64,000 bases of DNA from Micromonospora halotolerans. GTDB lineage: Bacteria > Actinomycetota > Actinomycetes > Mycobacteriales > Micromonosporaceae. The stretch is taken from positions 1,426,001 to 1,490,000 of the forward strand of contig NZ_CP134876.1 in NCBI RefSeq assembly GCF_032108445.1, read 5' to 3'. Both the position numbers and the translations under genes were made by a program. The notes below the pieces were generated by a model, which did not search any database, was not told the DNA's origin, and saw nothing but the letters and a program-made list of their open reading frames with translations. Shown here in pieces: positions 53,218-61,735 of the stretch. Positions within the stretch are counted from its first letter, which is position 1, and each line of letters opens with the position of its first letter.

Positions 53218-54638
53218 CAGGAGTCGAACCCCAGTCCAAGACGATCGAGAGTACGGAGCCAGAGGTTGCGCCGCCCCTCCCGCGCGTCGGCGCGGGCGAG
53301 CGACCAGCGGGTGAGGTGGATGCCAGTGGCCCGGATCGGCTCCGGCGGGAACGGCAGCGGCTTGCGGCGGACCAGGTCGAGCCGGGTCAGCGGGGTCTCC
53401 TCCCCGCCGAGCAGGTCGAGCATCACCCGGGCGCCGAACCGGGTCGCCCCGACGCCGAGCCCGGTGTACCCGGCCGCGTACGCCAGCCGCCCCTCGTAGG
53501 CGGTGCCGAAGAACGCGCAGAACCGGGTGCAGGTGTCGATGACTCCGCCCCAGCGGTGGCTGAAGCGGAGCCCCTCCAACTGGGGGAAGGTCGTGAAGAA
53601 GTGCGACGCCAGGGCCGTGAAGGTGGCCTCGCGCTGCTCCAGCTCGGGCGCCATCCGGTTGCCGTAGTGGTAGACCGCGTCGTAGCCGCCGAACAGGATC
53701 CGGCCGTCGGCGGTGATCCGGTAGTAGTGGAACTGGTTGCCGGTGTCGGCCAGCCCCTGCCGGTTGCGCCAGCCGATGGCGTCCCGCTGGGCGGGCGTCA
53801 GCGGCTCGGTCATCAGCGCGTAGTCGTAGACCGGCACCAGCCAGGCGCGCAGCCGGCGCAGCAGCGGCGGGAACGCGTTGGTGGCCAGCACCACCTGCCG
53901 GGCCCGCACCGCGCCGGGTGCGGCGTCCGGGCCGCCGGCCGTGGCCGCGCGCAGCGCGCCGCCGTCGCGGGCCAGCCCGGTGACCCGGGTGTGCTCGTGG
54001 ATGCGGACGCCCAGGTCGAGCGCGGCGCGGCGCAGCCCCCAGGCCAGTCGGGCCGGGTCGAGCAGGGCCACCCGGTCCCGGTCCCACATCCCGCCCAGGT
54101 ACGTCGGCGAGGCCACCTCGGCGCGCACCTCGTCCCGGTCGAGCAGCCGGACGTCGTGGCCGTACCGGCGGGCCAGCTCGGCGTCCTCGGCGAGGCCGGC
54201 GAGCTGGTACGGCTCGACGGCGACCGCCAGCTCCCCGGTGCGTTCGAGGTCGCAGTCGATGCCGTGCTTCGCCACGGTGGCGGCGATGGCGTCCAGGTTC
54301 TCCCGGCCGAGCCGCTCCAGCTCGTCGATCTCGGCGGGCCACCGCTCGGCCCCGTTGGCGAGGCCGTGGGTGAGCGAGGCGGCGCAGAACCCGCCGTTGC
54401 GTCCGGACGCCGCCCAGCCGCAGGTGCCCGCGTCGACCAGGAGCACGTCCCGGCCGGGGTCGGCCTCCTTGGCCAGCAGGGCGGTCCAGAGTCCGGAGTA
54501 CCCGCCGCCGACCACCAGCAGGTCGGTGTCGTGGGCGCCGGTCAGCGGCGGCAGCGCGTCCGGGCGGTCCGGCCGGTCGAGCCAGTACGGGACGGGCGCG
54601 GCGTCGGCCAGCGCCCGGCCGGTATGCGGGAGTGTCAT
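53217..54638 (-). CDS. FAD-dependent amine oxidase (PuuB-like)
   Basis: A 473-residue oxidoreductase of the DAO/glycine-oxidase family, related to gamma-glutamylputrescine oxidase PuuB. The FAD loop is VVGGGYSGLWTALLAKE, followed by GWAASGRNGGF and a C-terminal G-rich segment YAAGYTGLGVGATRFG. It would oxidise a polyamine or a glutamylated polyamine and make H2O2 and ammonia. ATG 54638 overlaps the permease stop (ATGA), and its stop touches the start of the saccharopine dehydrogenase-like gene. A second copy lies at 61735. Confidence 0.85.
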   Translation of the reverse strand: MTLPHTGRALADAAPVPYWLDRPDRPDALPPLTGAHDTDLLVVGGGYSGLWTALLAKEADPGRDVLLVDAGTCGWAASGRNGGFCAASLTHGLANGAERWPAEIDELERLGRENLDAIAATVAKHGIDCDLERTGELAVAVEPYQLAGLAEDAELARRYGHDVRLLDRDEVRAEVASPTYLGGMWDRDRVALLDPARLAWGLRRAALDLGVRIHEHTRVTGLARDGGALRAATAGGPDAAPGAVRARQVVLATNAFPPLLRRLRAWLVPVYDYALMTEPLTPAQRDAIGWRNRQGLADTGNQFHYYRITADGRILFGGYDAVYHYGNRMAPELEQREATFTALASHFFTTFPQLEGLRFSHRWGGVIDTCTRFCAFFGTAYEGRLAYAAGYTGLGVGATRFGARVMLDLLGGEETPLTRLDLVRRKPLPFPPEPIRATGIHLTRWSLARADAREGRRNLWLRTLDRLGLGFDS

Positions 54639-55474
54639 GACGCGCTCTTCGAGGCCCCGACGGCGGCGACGGGAGCCGCGAGAGCGGCGCGGCGAGCCCG
54701 GCGGCCCCGCAGCGAGCTGGCCCCGACCAGCAGCAGCGCGATCGCGAACATCGCCGTGCCGATGACGTTGACCTGCGGCGGGATGCCCCGCTGGGCGGCG
54801 CCCCAGACGTACATCGGGAAGGTGACCGTGGTGCCGGCGTTGAAGTTCGTGATGATGAAGTCGTCGAAGCTGAGCGAGAAGGCGAGCAGCGCCGCGGCCA
54901 CGATGCCGGGCAGCACCAGGGGCAGGGTGATCCGCCGGAACGTCTGCCACTCGCTGGCGTAGAGGTCCATGGCGGCCTCCTCCAGCCGCCGGTCCATGCC
55001 GGCGAGCCGGGCCTTCACGGTGACCACCACGAACGACACGCAGAACATCACGTGCGCGATGACGATGGTCCAGAAGCCCTGGGGCACGCCGGCGGCCACG
55101 AAGAGGGCGAGCAGCGAGGTCCCCATCACCAGCTCGGGGGTGGCCATCGGCAGGAAGATCAGGCCGTTGATCCCGGACCGCCCGCGGAAGCCGTGCCGGA
55201 CCAGGGCGAACGCCATGAGCGTGCCGAGGATGGTGGAGACGACGGTGGCGATCAGGCCGATCTCCATGCTGCGGACCACCGCGTCGCACATGTCGGAGGT
55301 GGCGCAGGGGTGGGTCCAGTTGTCGAGGGTGAACTCGTTGAAGTCGTAGGACAGCCGGCTGGACGGCCGGTTGAAGGAGAGGCCGGCGACCACCACGATC
55401 GGCAGCGACAGGTAGCCGAGGACGAGCAGGGCCACGCCCATCACCCACCGGTCGGCGAGCCACCGCCGCATCAC
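54635..55474 (-). CDS. potC: polyamine ABC transporter permease, PotC-like
   Basis: A 279-residue inner-membrane permease with six transmembrane helices. The coupling helix motif (EAA loop) is LEEAAMDLYASEWQTFRRITLPLVLPG. An extracytoplasmic loop after TM1 has two Cys (HPCATSDMCDA). The C-terminus has a short Ala-rich tail. It pairs with the permease at 55530 and the ATPase at 56438 for uptake of spermidine or putrescine. Confidence 0.88.
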   Translation of the reverse strand: MMRRWLADRWVMGVALLVLGYLSLPIVVVAGLSFNRPSSRLSYDFNEFTLDNWTHPCATSDMCDAVVRSMEIGLIATVVSTILGTLMAFALVRHGFRGRSGINGLIFLPMATPELVMGTSLLALFVAAGVPQGFWTIVIAHVMFCVSFVVVTVKARLAGMDRRLEEAAMDLYASEWQTFRRITLPLVLPGIVAAALLAFSLSFDDFIITNFNAGTTVTFPMYVWGAAQRGIPPQVNVIGTAMFAIALLLVGASSLRGRRARRAALAAPVAAVGASKSAS

Positions 55475-55529
55475 AGAGCCGGCCTTTCGTTCGCGACTGC
55501 GGGGCTCCGCTTCGCTGCACTCCTCGCGC
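55475..55529 (-). repeat. 55-base spacer between potB and potC resembling a GAGC/GCGAG-type intergenic repeat
   Basis: The spacer right after the potB stop contains GCGCGAGGAGTGCAGCGAAG and continues with GGAGCCCCGCAGTCGCGAA. This is unlike the other junctions of the operon, which overlap. Such short elements are scattered in genomes of this family as I recall them. There is no clear hairpin and no ORF. Confidence 0.4.
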
Positions 55530-56441
55530 TCACAGGACCTCCTCCGTGCCGGCCTTGCGCAGGTAGACGAAGACGATCGCGAGGATCGCCGCCATCAGCA
55601 GGAACGACAGCGCCGCGCCCTGCGGGTAGTCCAGCCGGACCAGGAACGCGGAGTCGATGACGTTGCCGATCATGTATTCGTTCGGGGTGCCGAGCAGCTC
55701 GGCGTTGATGTAGTCGCCGGTGGCCGGGATGAAGAAGAGCAGGGTGCCGGCGATCAGCCCGGGCATCGACAGCGGCAGGGTGACCCGCCGGAAGGCGCGC
55801 AGCGGGCTCGCGTACAGGTCGCTCGCCGCCTCCAGCAGCCGGGGGTCGAGCCGCTCCAGGCTCGCGTACAGCGGCAGCACCAGGAACGGCAGGAAGTTGT
55901 ACGTCAGGCCGAGCACCACCGCGAACGGGGTGGCCAGCAGCCGGCCGTCGGCCCCGAGCAGGTGCACGTCCCGCAGCAGGCCGACCAGAGCGCCGTTGTC
56001 GGACAGGATGGTCTTCCAGGCCAGGGTGCGGACCAGGAAGCTGGTGAACATCGGCGCGACCACGGCGACCAGCAGCAGGTTCTTCCACCGGCCGGCCTTC
56101 TGCGCGATCGCGTACGCCAGCGGGTAGCCCATGAGCAGCGCCAGCACCAGCGCGATGGCCGAGTAGGCGAACGACCGGGCGAACTGCGGCCAGTACGCGC
56201 TCAGCGCGTCCCAGTAGTTGCCGACCTCCCCGGTCATGGCGTAGCCGGTGGCCAGGGATCCGCTCGGGTCGTAGAGGCTGGCCGCGGCGAGCTGGAGCAG
56301 GGGCAGGACGAAGAAGATCAGCAGCCAGGCGGCGCCCGGCAGCAGCAGCAGGTACGGCAGCAGCCTGCTCCGCCCCCGGCGGGGCCCCGGCGCCGCGGCC
56401 GGTTGCCCCGCCGAGGTCGGTACATGGGCCAGGGCGCTCAT
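55530..56441 (-). CDS. potB: polyamine ABC transporter permease, PotB-like
   Basis: A 303-residue permease with six transmembrane helices after a Pro-rich cytoplasmic start. The EAA loop is LLEAASDLYASPLRAFRRVTLPLSMPGL. The usual family residues of spermidine/putrescine permeases (TILSDNGAL) are present. ATG 56441 overlaps the ATPase stop (ATGA). The unusual feature is the 55-base spacer that follows. Confidence 0.88.
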   Translation of the reverse strand: MSALAHVPTSAGQPAAAPGPRRGRSRLLPYLLLLPGAAWLLIFFVLPLLQLAAASLYDPSGSLATGYAMTGEVGNYWDALSAYWPQFARSFAYSAIALVLALLMGYPLAYAIAQKAGRWKNLLLVAVVAPMFTSFLVRTLAWKTILSDNGALVGLLRDVHLLGADGRLLATPFAVVLGLTYNFLPFLVLPLYASLERLDPRLLEAASDLYASPLRAFRRVTLPLSMPGLIAGTLLFFIPATGDYINAELLGTPNEYMIGNVIDSAFLVRLDYPQGAALSFLLMAAILAIVFVYLRKAGTEEVL

Positions 56442-57607
56442 GACAGCGCACCCACCGGCGGCTCGTCGAGCACCGGGCTGGTCTGGTCGTCCTCGCCGGC
56501 CGCCCGGGGCAGCAGGAAGGCGTGCCGCGGGTCCCAGTGCGCGGTCACCGGGGCGCCGACGGCCAGCCGTCCGCCGTCCCCGGTGTTCGCGGCGAACGCG
56601 GACAGCTCGCTGCCCCACGCCGTGCGCACGAGGTACTGGGTGCTCACCCCGACGTACGAGGCGTCGGTGACCACCCCGCCGACGTGCTGGTGGCCGGCGG
56701 GCACCTCGTCGGGGCCGCCCACCAGGTGCAGCTTCTCGGGACGTACCCCGAGGAAGACCGTCCCCTGGTCGGTCCGGGCCCGCCCGGCGGGCACCGAGAA
56801 GCGGGCGCCGTGCGCGGTGACCGCCACGTCCTCGCCGCTGCGGCCGGCGGCCTCGCCGGCCAGCAGGTTGGACTGGCCGAGGAAGTTCGCCACGAACGCG
56901 GTGGCCGGGTACTCGTAAAGGTCGGCGGGGGCGCCGAGCTGCTCGATCCGGCCGGCGTTCATCACCGCGACGGTGTCGGCCATGGTCATGGCCTCCTCCT
57001 GGTCGTGGGTGACGTGCACGAAGGTGATGCCGACCTCGGTCTGGATCCGCTTCAGCTCGATCTGCATCTGCCGACGCAGCTTGAGGTCGAGCGCGCCGAG
57101 CGGCTCGTCCAGCAGCAGCACCTGCGGGTGGTTGATGAGCGCCCGGGCCAGCGCCACGCGCTGCTGCTGGCCGCCGGAGAGCTGGGCCGGCTTGCGCCGG
57201 CCGTACCCTTCGAGCTGCACCAGGGCGAGCATCCGCTCGACCTGGTCGGTCACCGCGCGGATGCCGCGCCGCCGCAGCCCGAAGGCCACATTCTCGTGGA
57301 TGTCGAGGTGCGGGAAGAGCGCGTAGCTCTGGAACACCGTGTTCACCGGCCGCTTGTACGGCCGCAGCCCGGCGATGTCCCGGTCACCGAGCAGCACCTG
57401 CCCGCTGGTCGGTTCCTCCAGCCCGGCGATCATCCGCAGGGTGGTGGTCTTACCGCAGCCGGACGCCCCGAGCAGGGCGAAGAACGAGCCCTGCGGGATG
57501 GTGAGGCTGAGGTCGTCCACCGCGGTGAAGATGCCGAAGCGCTTGGTCAGGTTGGCCAGCCGCAGGTCGCCGGCCGGTGTCTCGCGCTCCCGCGTTTTCG
57601 TGCCCAT
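56438..57607 (-). CDS. potA: polyamine ABC transporter ATP-binding protein, PotA-like
   Basis: A 389-residue ATPase with Walker A GASGCGKTT, Q-loop FQSYALFPH, signature LSGGQQQR, Walker B LLLDEPLGALD and H-loop VTHDQEEA. The C-terminal third (about 265-380) is a TOBE/OB regulatory domain. The gene starts 5 bases after potD and overlaps potB. It belongs to the PotA/FbpC branch, which imports polyamines or iron; operon context points to polyamines. Confidence 0.9.
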   Translation of the reverse strand: MGTKTRERETPAGDLRLANLTKRFGIFTAVDDLSLTIPQGSFFALLGASGCGKTTTLRMIAGLEEPTSGQVLLGDRDIAGLRPYKRPVNTVFQSYALFPHLDIHENVAFGLRRRGIRAVTDQVERMLALVQLEGYGRRKPAQLSGGQQQRVALARALINHPQVLLLDEPLGALDLKLRRQMQIELKRIQTEVGITFVHVTHDQEEAMTMADTVAVMNAGRIEQLGAPADLYEYPATAFVANFLGQSNLLAGEAAGRSGEDVAVTAHGARFSVPAGRARTDQGTVFLGVRPEKLHLVGGPDEVPAGHQHVGGVVTDASYVGVSTQYLVRTAWGSELSAFAANTGDGGRLAVGAPVTAHWDPRHAFLLPRAAGEDDQTSPVLDEPPVGALS

Positions 57608-57612
57608 GTCTC

Positions 57613-58797
57613 TCACGCCCCGATGACCTGCTGGAACTTGGTCTCGTACTCCTTCTCCTGTTTCTCGTCCAGGGCCATGAAGACCTTGGACTTCGACAGC
57701 ATCGCGTCGTCCGGGAAGATGAGCGGGTTGGCGGCCAGATCCGGGTCGATCTTCTCCATCTCGGCCTGCGCGCCCTGCACCGGGCAGATGTAGTTGACGT
57801 AGGCGGCGAGCTTCGCCGCGACCGCCGGGTCGTAGTAGTAGTTGATCAGCTCTTCGGCGTTGGCCCGGTGGCTGGCCTTGTTCGGCACGAGCATGTTGTC
57901 CGACCAGAGCATCACGCCGGACTCGGGCACCACGAACTTGATCTTCTCGTCCTCGAAGCCGAGCTGGACCACGTCGCCGGACCAGCCGATGCAGGCGGCG
58001 ATGTCGCCCTTGGCCAGGTCGGGGGCGTAGTCGTTGCCGGTGAACTTGCGGATCTGCTTGGAGTCCACGGCCTTCTTCAGCTTGTTGAGCGCGTCGTCGA
58101 ACTGCGCCGGGGTGAAGTTCGACGGGTCGTGACCGCCGGCCTGGAGCAGCAGGCCCATGGTGTCGCGCATCTCCGACAGCGCGGTCACCTTGCCCTTCAG
58201 GTCCGGGCGGGTGAGCAGCTCGTCGACCGTGCGGATCTCCTTGGCCACCTTGGCGTTGTACGCGAGCCCGGCCAGGCCCGACTGCCAGGGGATGGCGAGC
58301 TGGTTGTCCTTGTCGAAGGAGCGGCCGCGCAGCGAGGGCAGCAGGTTCGCCTCGACGTTGGGCAGCTTCGCCTTGTCCAGCTTCTGGATCCAGCCGAGCC
58401 GGATCATCCGGGCCGCCATCCAGTCGGTGAGGACCATGATGTCGCGGCCGGTCGTCTGACAACCGGCGAGCTGGTTCTGCACCTTGCCGAAGAACTCGTT
58501 GTTGTCGTTGACGTCCTCGGTGTACGTCACCTGGATCCCGGACTTCGCGATGAACGCGTCCAGGGTGGGGCGCTTGGACTCGTCCTTCTCGTCCACGTCC
58601 ATGTACTGCGGCCAGTTCGAGAAGGCCAGCTTCTTCTCCGTGGCGGAAAGGTCGTCGCTCTTGCAACCGGCCTCGGTCTGCTGTGCGCCCTTGGTGCCGC
58701 AGCCAGCCAGGGTGCCCGCCGTGGCGAGCAACGCGGCCGAGCCCAGGGTCCCGGTGAGCAGACCGCGCCGGGTGAGGTGCCGGAGGGGACTACGCAT
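57613..58797 (-). CDS. potD: polyamine-binding lipoprotein, PotD-like
   Basis: A 394-residue substrate-binding lipoprotein. The signal peptide has an RR pair (HLTRRGLLTGTLG) and a lipobox LAGC. The solute-binding fold shows LAFSNWPQYMD and later FVVPESGVMLWSDNMLVPNKA, which match PotD/PotF-type proteins that bind linear polyamines through acidic and Trp residues. It is the first gene of the operon potD-A-B-C and the catabolic genes. GAGGAG precedes the ATG by 7 bases. The 208 bases upstream contain the Lrp-type site. Confidence 0.9.
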   Translation of the reverse strand: MRSPLRHLTRRGLLTGTLGSAALLATAGTLAGCGTKGAQQTEAGCKSDDLSATEKKLAFSNWPQYMDVDEKDESKRPTLDAFIAKSGIQVTYTEDVNDNNEFFGKVQNQLAGCQTTGRDIMVLTDWMAARMIRLGWIQKLDKAKLPNVEANLLPSLRGRSFDKDNQLAIPWQSGLAGLAYNAKVAKEIRTVDELLTRPDLKGKVTALSEMRDTMGLLLQAGGHDPSNFTPAQFDDALNKLKKAVDSKQIRKFTGNDYAPDLAKGDIAACIGWSGDVVQLGFEDEKIKFVVPESGVMLWSDNMLVPNKASHRANAEELINYYYDPAVAAKLAAYVNYICPVQGAQAEMEKIDPDLAANPLIFPDDAMLSKSKVFMALDEKQEKEYETKFQQVIGA

Positions 58798-58911
58798 GTG
58801 ACGACTCCTCGGGGGGTCATCGTCGGCGGCGGGACGGGGGTGGCGCGCCGGCGGGAGGGTCAGTGGCGATGGACGACTGATCCTGACATGAGGTGACCTC
58901 CCTTACAAGGG

Positions 58912-58927
58912 ATTCCGTTGCCGGAAT
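58912..58927. promoter_or_regulatory. putative Lrp/AsnC operator, copy 1
   Basis: ATTCCGTTGCCGGAAT is a perfect palindrome of 6-base arms around TTGC, 115 bases before potD and 79 bases before the Lrp gene. The core TCCGTTGCCG recurs twice after the regulator gene. Confidence 0.65.
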
Positions 58928-59005
58928 AGCGAAGGACCACGAAATACGCCAGACTGCGCCGGGGCACTACGCTCAGCACGAGGATTCGGACATGGGGAGC
59001 GGACG

Positions 59006-59518
59006 ATGGCCAACCGGCAACTGGAGAACGGCAACGGCAGCCGTCGCGTGACCGTGCGTGAAGGCGCGAGTCACGCTCTGCTCGACGACGTGGCCAAGCA
59101 GATCATCGAGCAGCTCCAGGAGGATGGGCGGCGCCCGTACGCGACCATCGGCAAGGCGGTGGGCCTCTCCGAGGCGGCCGTGCGGCAGCGGGTGCAGCGC
59201 CTGCTCGACGCCGGGGTCATGCAGATCGTGGCGGTGACCGATCCGCTCCAGCTCGGCTTTCCCCGCCAGGCCATGATCGGCCTGCGGACCGACGGCGACC
59301 TGGAGAGCGTCGCCGACCGGCTGGCCGAGTTCGAGGAGATCGACTACGTGGTGATCACCGCGGGGTCGTTCGACCTGCTGGCCGAGGTGGTCTGCCGCAA
59401 CGACGAGCACCTGCTGGAGATCCTCCAGAAGCTGCGCGGCGTGCCGGGCGTCGTCTCCACGGAGGCGTTCGTCTACCTCAAGCTGCGCAAGCAGACCTAC
59501 AGCTGGGGAACGGCCTGA
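59006..59518 (+). CDS. Lrp/AsnC family transcriptional regulator
   Basis: A 170-residue Lrp-type regulator. An extra N-terminal stretch of about 25 residues precedes the helix-turn-helix (DDVAKQIIEQLQEDGRRPYATIGKAVGLSEAAVRQRVQRLLDAG), followed by the RAM effector domain (about 95-165: FVYLKLRK near the end, VVITAGSFDLLAEVVCRNDEH). It is divergent from the pot operon and directly upstream of the aminotransferase. It probably senses a polyamine or amino acid and controls both through the TCCGTTGCCG sites. Confidence 0.9.
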   Translation: MANRQLENGNGSRRVTVREGASHALLDDVAKQIIEQLQEDGRRPYATIGKAVGLSEAAVRQRVQRLLDAGVMQIVAVTDPLQLGFPRQAMIGLRTDGDLESVADRLAEFEEIDYVVITAGSFDLLAEVVCRNDEHLLEILQKLRGVPGVVSTEAFVYLKLRKQTYSWGTA

Positions 59519-59523
59519 TACGG

Positions 59524-59566
59524 ATTCCGTTGCCGTGACAAACGCCGCACGCTGAATCCGTTGCCG
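59524..59566. promoter_or_regulatory. putative Lrp/AsnC operators, copies 2 and 3
   Basis: ATTCCGTTGCCG (59524-59535) and AATCCGTTGCCG (59555-59566) are direct repeats 31 bases apart, three helical turns. They lie in the 148-base gap between the Lrp gene and the aminotransferase start at 59667. I saw no terminator for the regulator gene in this gap. Confidence 0.6.
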
Positions 59567-59666
59567 TTCGCCCCTGACGCTTGCGTTATCGGCATTGGCT
59601 GTGGGATAACCGTGGGCAGAGCGGCCGGTGTCCCCCCTGACCGGCCCGAGACCCGATGGGGCTGAC

Positions 59667-61013
59667 ATGGCCAACGCCACCGACCACCTCTGGATGCACT
59701 TCACCCGGATGGCCAGCTACTCCGACGGCGAGGTCCCGACCATCGTGCGCGGCGAGGGCGCGTACGTCTGGGACTCGCAGGGCCGCCGCTACCTGGACGG
59801 ACTCGCCGGGCTCTTCGTCGTCAACGCCGGCCACGGCCGGACCGAGCTGGCCGAGGCGGCCGCCAAGCAGGCCGGCGAACTGGCCTACTTCCCACTGTGG
59901 TCGTACGCCCACCCCAAGGCCGTCGAGCTGGCCGAGAAGGTCGCCGCGCTGGCCCCCGGCGACCTGAACCGGGTCTTCTTCACCACCGGCGGCTCGGAGG
60001 CCGTCGAGGCGGCGTGGAAGCTGGCCCGGGCCTACTTCAAGCGCACCGGCCAGCCGAACAAGTACAAGGTGGTCAGTCGCTACATCGCCTACCACGGCAC
60101 CTCGATGGGCGCCCTGTCGATCACCGGCCTGCCCGGCATCAAGAGCGACTTCGAGCCGCTGGTGCCCGGCGGCATCAAGGTGCCGAACACCAACTTCTAC
60201 CGGGCGCCCGAGCACGGCGACGACCCCGAGGCGTTCGGCCGCTGGGCCGCCGAGGAGATCGGCCGGGCCATCGAGCGGGAGGGGCCGGACACCGTCGCCG
60301 CCGTCTTCCTGGAGCCGGTGCAGAACTCCGGCGGCTGCTTCCCGCCGCCGCCCGGCTACTTCGAGCGGGTCCGGGAGATCTGCGACGCGTACGACGTGCT
60401 GCTGGTCAGCGACGAGGTGATCTGCTCCTGGGGCCGGCTCGGCGAGTACTTCGGCGCCGTCCGGTACGGCTACCAGCCGGACATCATCACCACCGCCAAG
60501 GGCATCACCTCGGGCTACGCCCCACTCGGCGCGATGATCGCCAGCGAGCGGCTGATGGAGCCGTTCCTCACCGAGACCGGCATGTTCGCGCACGGGGTGA
60601 CCTTCGGTGGCCACCCGGTCTCCTGCGCGGTGGCCCTGGCCAACCTGGAGGTCTTCGCCCGCGAGGACCTCATCGGCCACGTCCGGGCCAACGAGGGCGC
60701 CTTCCGGTCCACCCTGGAGAAGCTCAACGACCTGCCGATCGTCGGCGACGTCCGGGGCGACGGCTACTTCTACGGCATCGAGCTGGTCAAGGACAAGACC
60801 ACCCGGGAGACGTTCGACGAGGCCGAGTCCGAGCGGTTGCTGCGCGGCTTCCTCTCCACCGCGCTCTTCCGGGCCGGGCTCTACTGCCGCGCCGACGACC
60901 GGGGCGACCCCGTGGTGCAGCTCGCCCCGCCGCTGATCGCCCAGCAGCAGCAGTTCGACGAGATCGAGCAGATCCTGCGCGCCGTGCTGACCGAGGCATG
61001 GTCGCGCCTCTGA
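59667..61013 (+). CDS. class III aminotransferase, putrescine/polyamine type
   Basis: A 448-residue PLP-dependent aminotransferase similar to putrescine-pyruvate aminotransferase SpuC and to beta-alanine or omega-amino-acid aminotransferases. Landmarks are FFTTGGSEAVEAAWKLARAY, FLEPVQNSGGCFPPP, LLVSDEVICSWGRLG and the PLP Lys in ITTAKGITSGYAPLGAM. Context (transporter, Lrp, aldehyde dehydrogenase) supports conversion of putrescine to 4-aminobutanal. ATG 59667 is used. A strong hairpin begins 11 bases after its stop. Confidence 0.87.
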   Translation: MANATDHLWMHFTRMASYSDGEVPTIVRGEGAYVWDSQGRRYLDGLAGLFVVNAGHGRTELAEAAAKQAGELAYFPLWSYAHPKAVELAEKVAALAPGDLNRVFFTTGGSEAVEAAWKLARAYFKRTGQPNKYKVVSRYIAYHGTSMGALSITGLPGIKSDFEPLVPGGIKVPNTNFYRAPEHGDDPEAFGRWAAEEIGRAIEREGPDTVAAVFLEPVQNSGGCFPPPPGYFERVREICDAYDVLLVSDEVICSWGRLGEYFGAVRYGYQPDIITTAKGITSGYAPLGAMIASERLMEPFLTETGMFAHGVTFGGHPVSCAVALANLEVFAREDLIGHVRANEGAFRSTLEKLNDLPIVGDVRGDGYFYGIELVKDKTTRETFDEAESERLLRGFLSTALFRAGLYCRADDRGDPVVQLAPPLIAQQQQFDEIEQILRAVLTEAWSRL

Positions 61014-61735
61014 CCGGCGGCCCGGACGGGGCCGGTTCCCGGGACACCGGGAGCCGGCCCCGTCCCGTCGGGCCTCCCGCCGGCGACACCGGGGACCGGA
61101 CCGCGCCGACCGGCGTCGGTGCCACCGACCGGACCCGGGTACGCCGGCTGCCCGACCTGGCCGTCCACGACCGGGCCGCGCTGCACGCCGTCCTCGACGC
61201 CGGCCGGGTCGCGCACGTGGCCGTCGCCGACGGCGGCCAGCCGTACGCCCTGCCGGTGGCGTACGCGCGGGACGGGGAGCGGGTGCTCGTGCACGGCTCC
61301 ACCGGCAGCCGGCTGTTCCGGCACCTCGCCGGCGGCGCGCCGGCCTGCCTCACGGTCACCCTGCTCGACGGCCTGGTGCTGGCCCGCAGCGCCTTCGAGT
61401 CCTCGATGAACTACCGCTGTGCCATGGTGCTCGGCACCCTCACCCCGCTGCACGGCGAGGCGAAGGCGGCCGCGCTGCACCGCCTCTCCGAGCACCTGCT
61501 CCCCGGCCGCTGGTCCGAGATCCGGCCGCCCTCGGCGAAGGAACTGGCCGCCACGCTGGTGCTCGCCCTGCCGCTGGACGAGTGCTCGGTGAAGGTCAGC
61601 TCCGGCCCGCCCGACGACCCCGAGGACGACCTCGACCGGCCGGTCTGGGCCGGGGTGGTGCCGGTCGTCGAGACGTACGGCACCCCGCAGCCCGACCCGC
61701 GGCTGCGCCACGACCTCCCCCCACCGGAGTGGTGA
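60998..61735 (+). CDS. pyridoxamine 5'-phosphate oxidase-like flavin split-barrel protein
   Basis: A protein of up to 245 residues with a split-barrel FMN-binding domain (about 52-200: AHVAVADGGQPYALPVAYA, VHGSTGSRLFRHLAGG, then SSMNYRCAMVLG). Such proteins bind flavin or haem and include NimA-like enzymes; the role is unknown. The first 45 residues are Gly/Pro/Arg-rich, disordered and encoded by a long hairpin. No other in-frame ATG or GTG lies between this ATG and the domain, so this start is needed although it has a poor ribosome site and overlaps the aminotransferase by 16 bases. Its stop overlaps the next gene. Confidence 0.75.
   Translation: MVAPLTGGPDGAGSRDTGSRPRPVGPPAGDTGDRTAPTGVGATDRTRVRRLPDLAVHDRAALHAVLDAGRVAHVAVADGGQPYALPVAYARDGERVLVHGSTGSRLFRHLAGGAPACLTVTLLDGLVLARSAFESSMNYRCAMVLGTLTPLHGEAKAAALHRLSEHLLPGRWSEIRPPSAKELAATLVLALPLDECSVKVSSGPPDDPEDDLDRPVWAGVVPVVETYGTPQPDPRLRHDLPPPEW
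61024..61065 (+). other. 19-bp hairpin between aminotransferase and downstream genes, inside coding sequence
   Basis: GGACGGGGCCGGTTCCCGG (61024-61042) pairs with CCGGGAGCCGGCCCCGTCC (61047-61065), with one T-C difference that becomes a G-U pair in RNA, around loop GACA. It lies 11 bases after the aminotransferase stop and within the first codons of the flavin-protein frame. It looks like a terminator or attenuator that is also translated. Confidence 0.7.
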
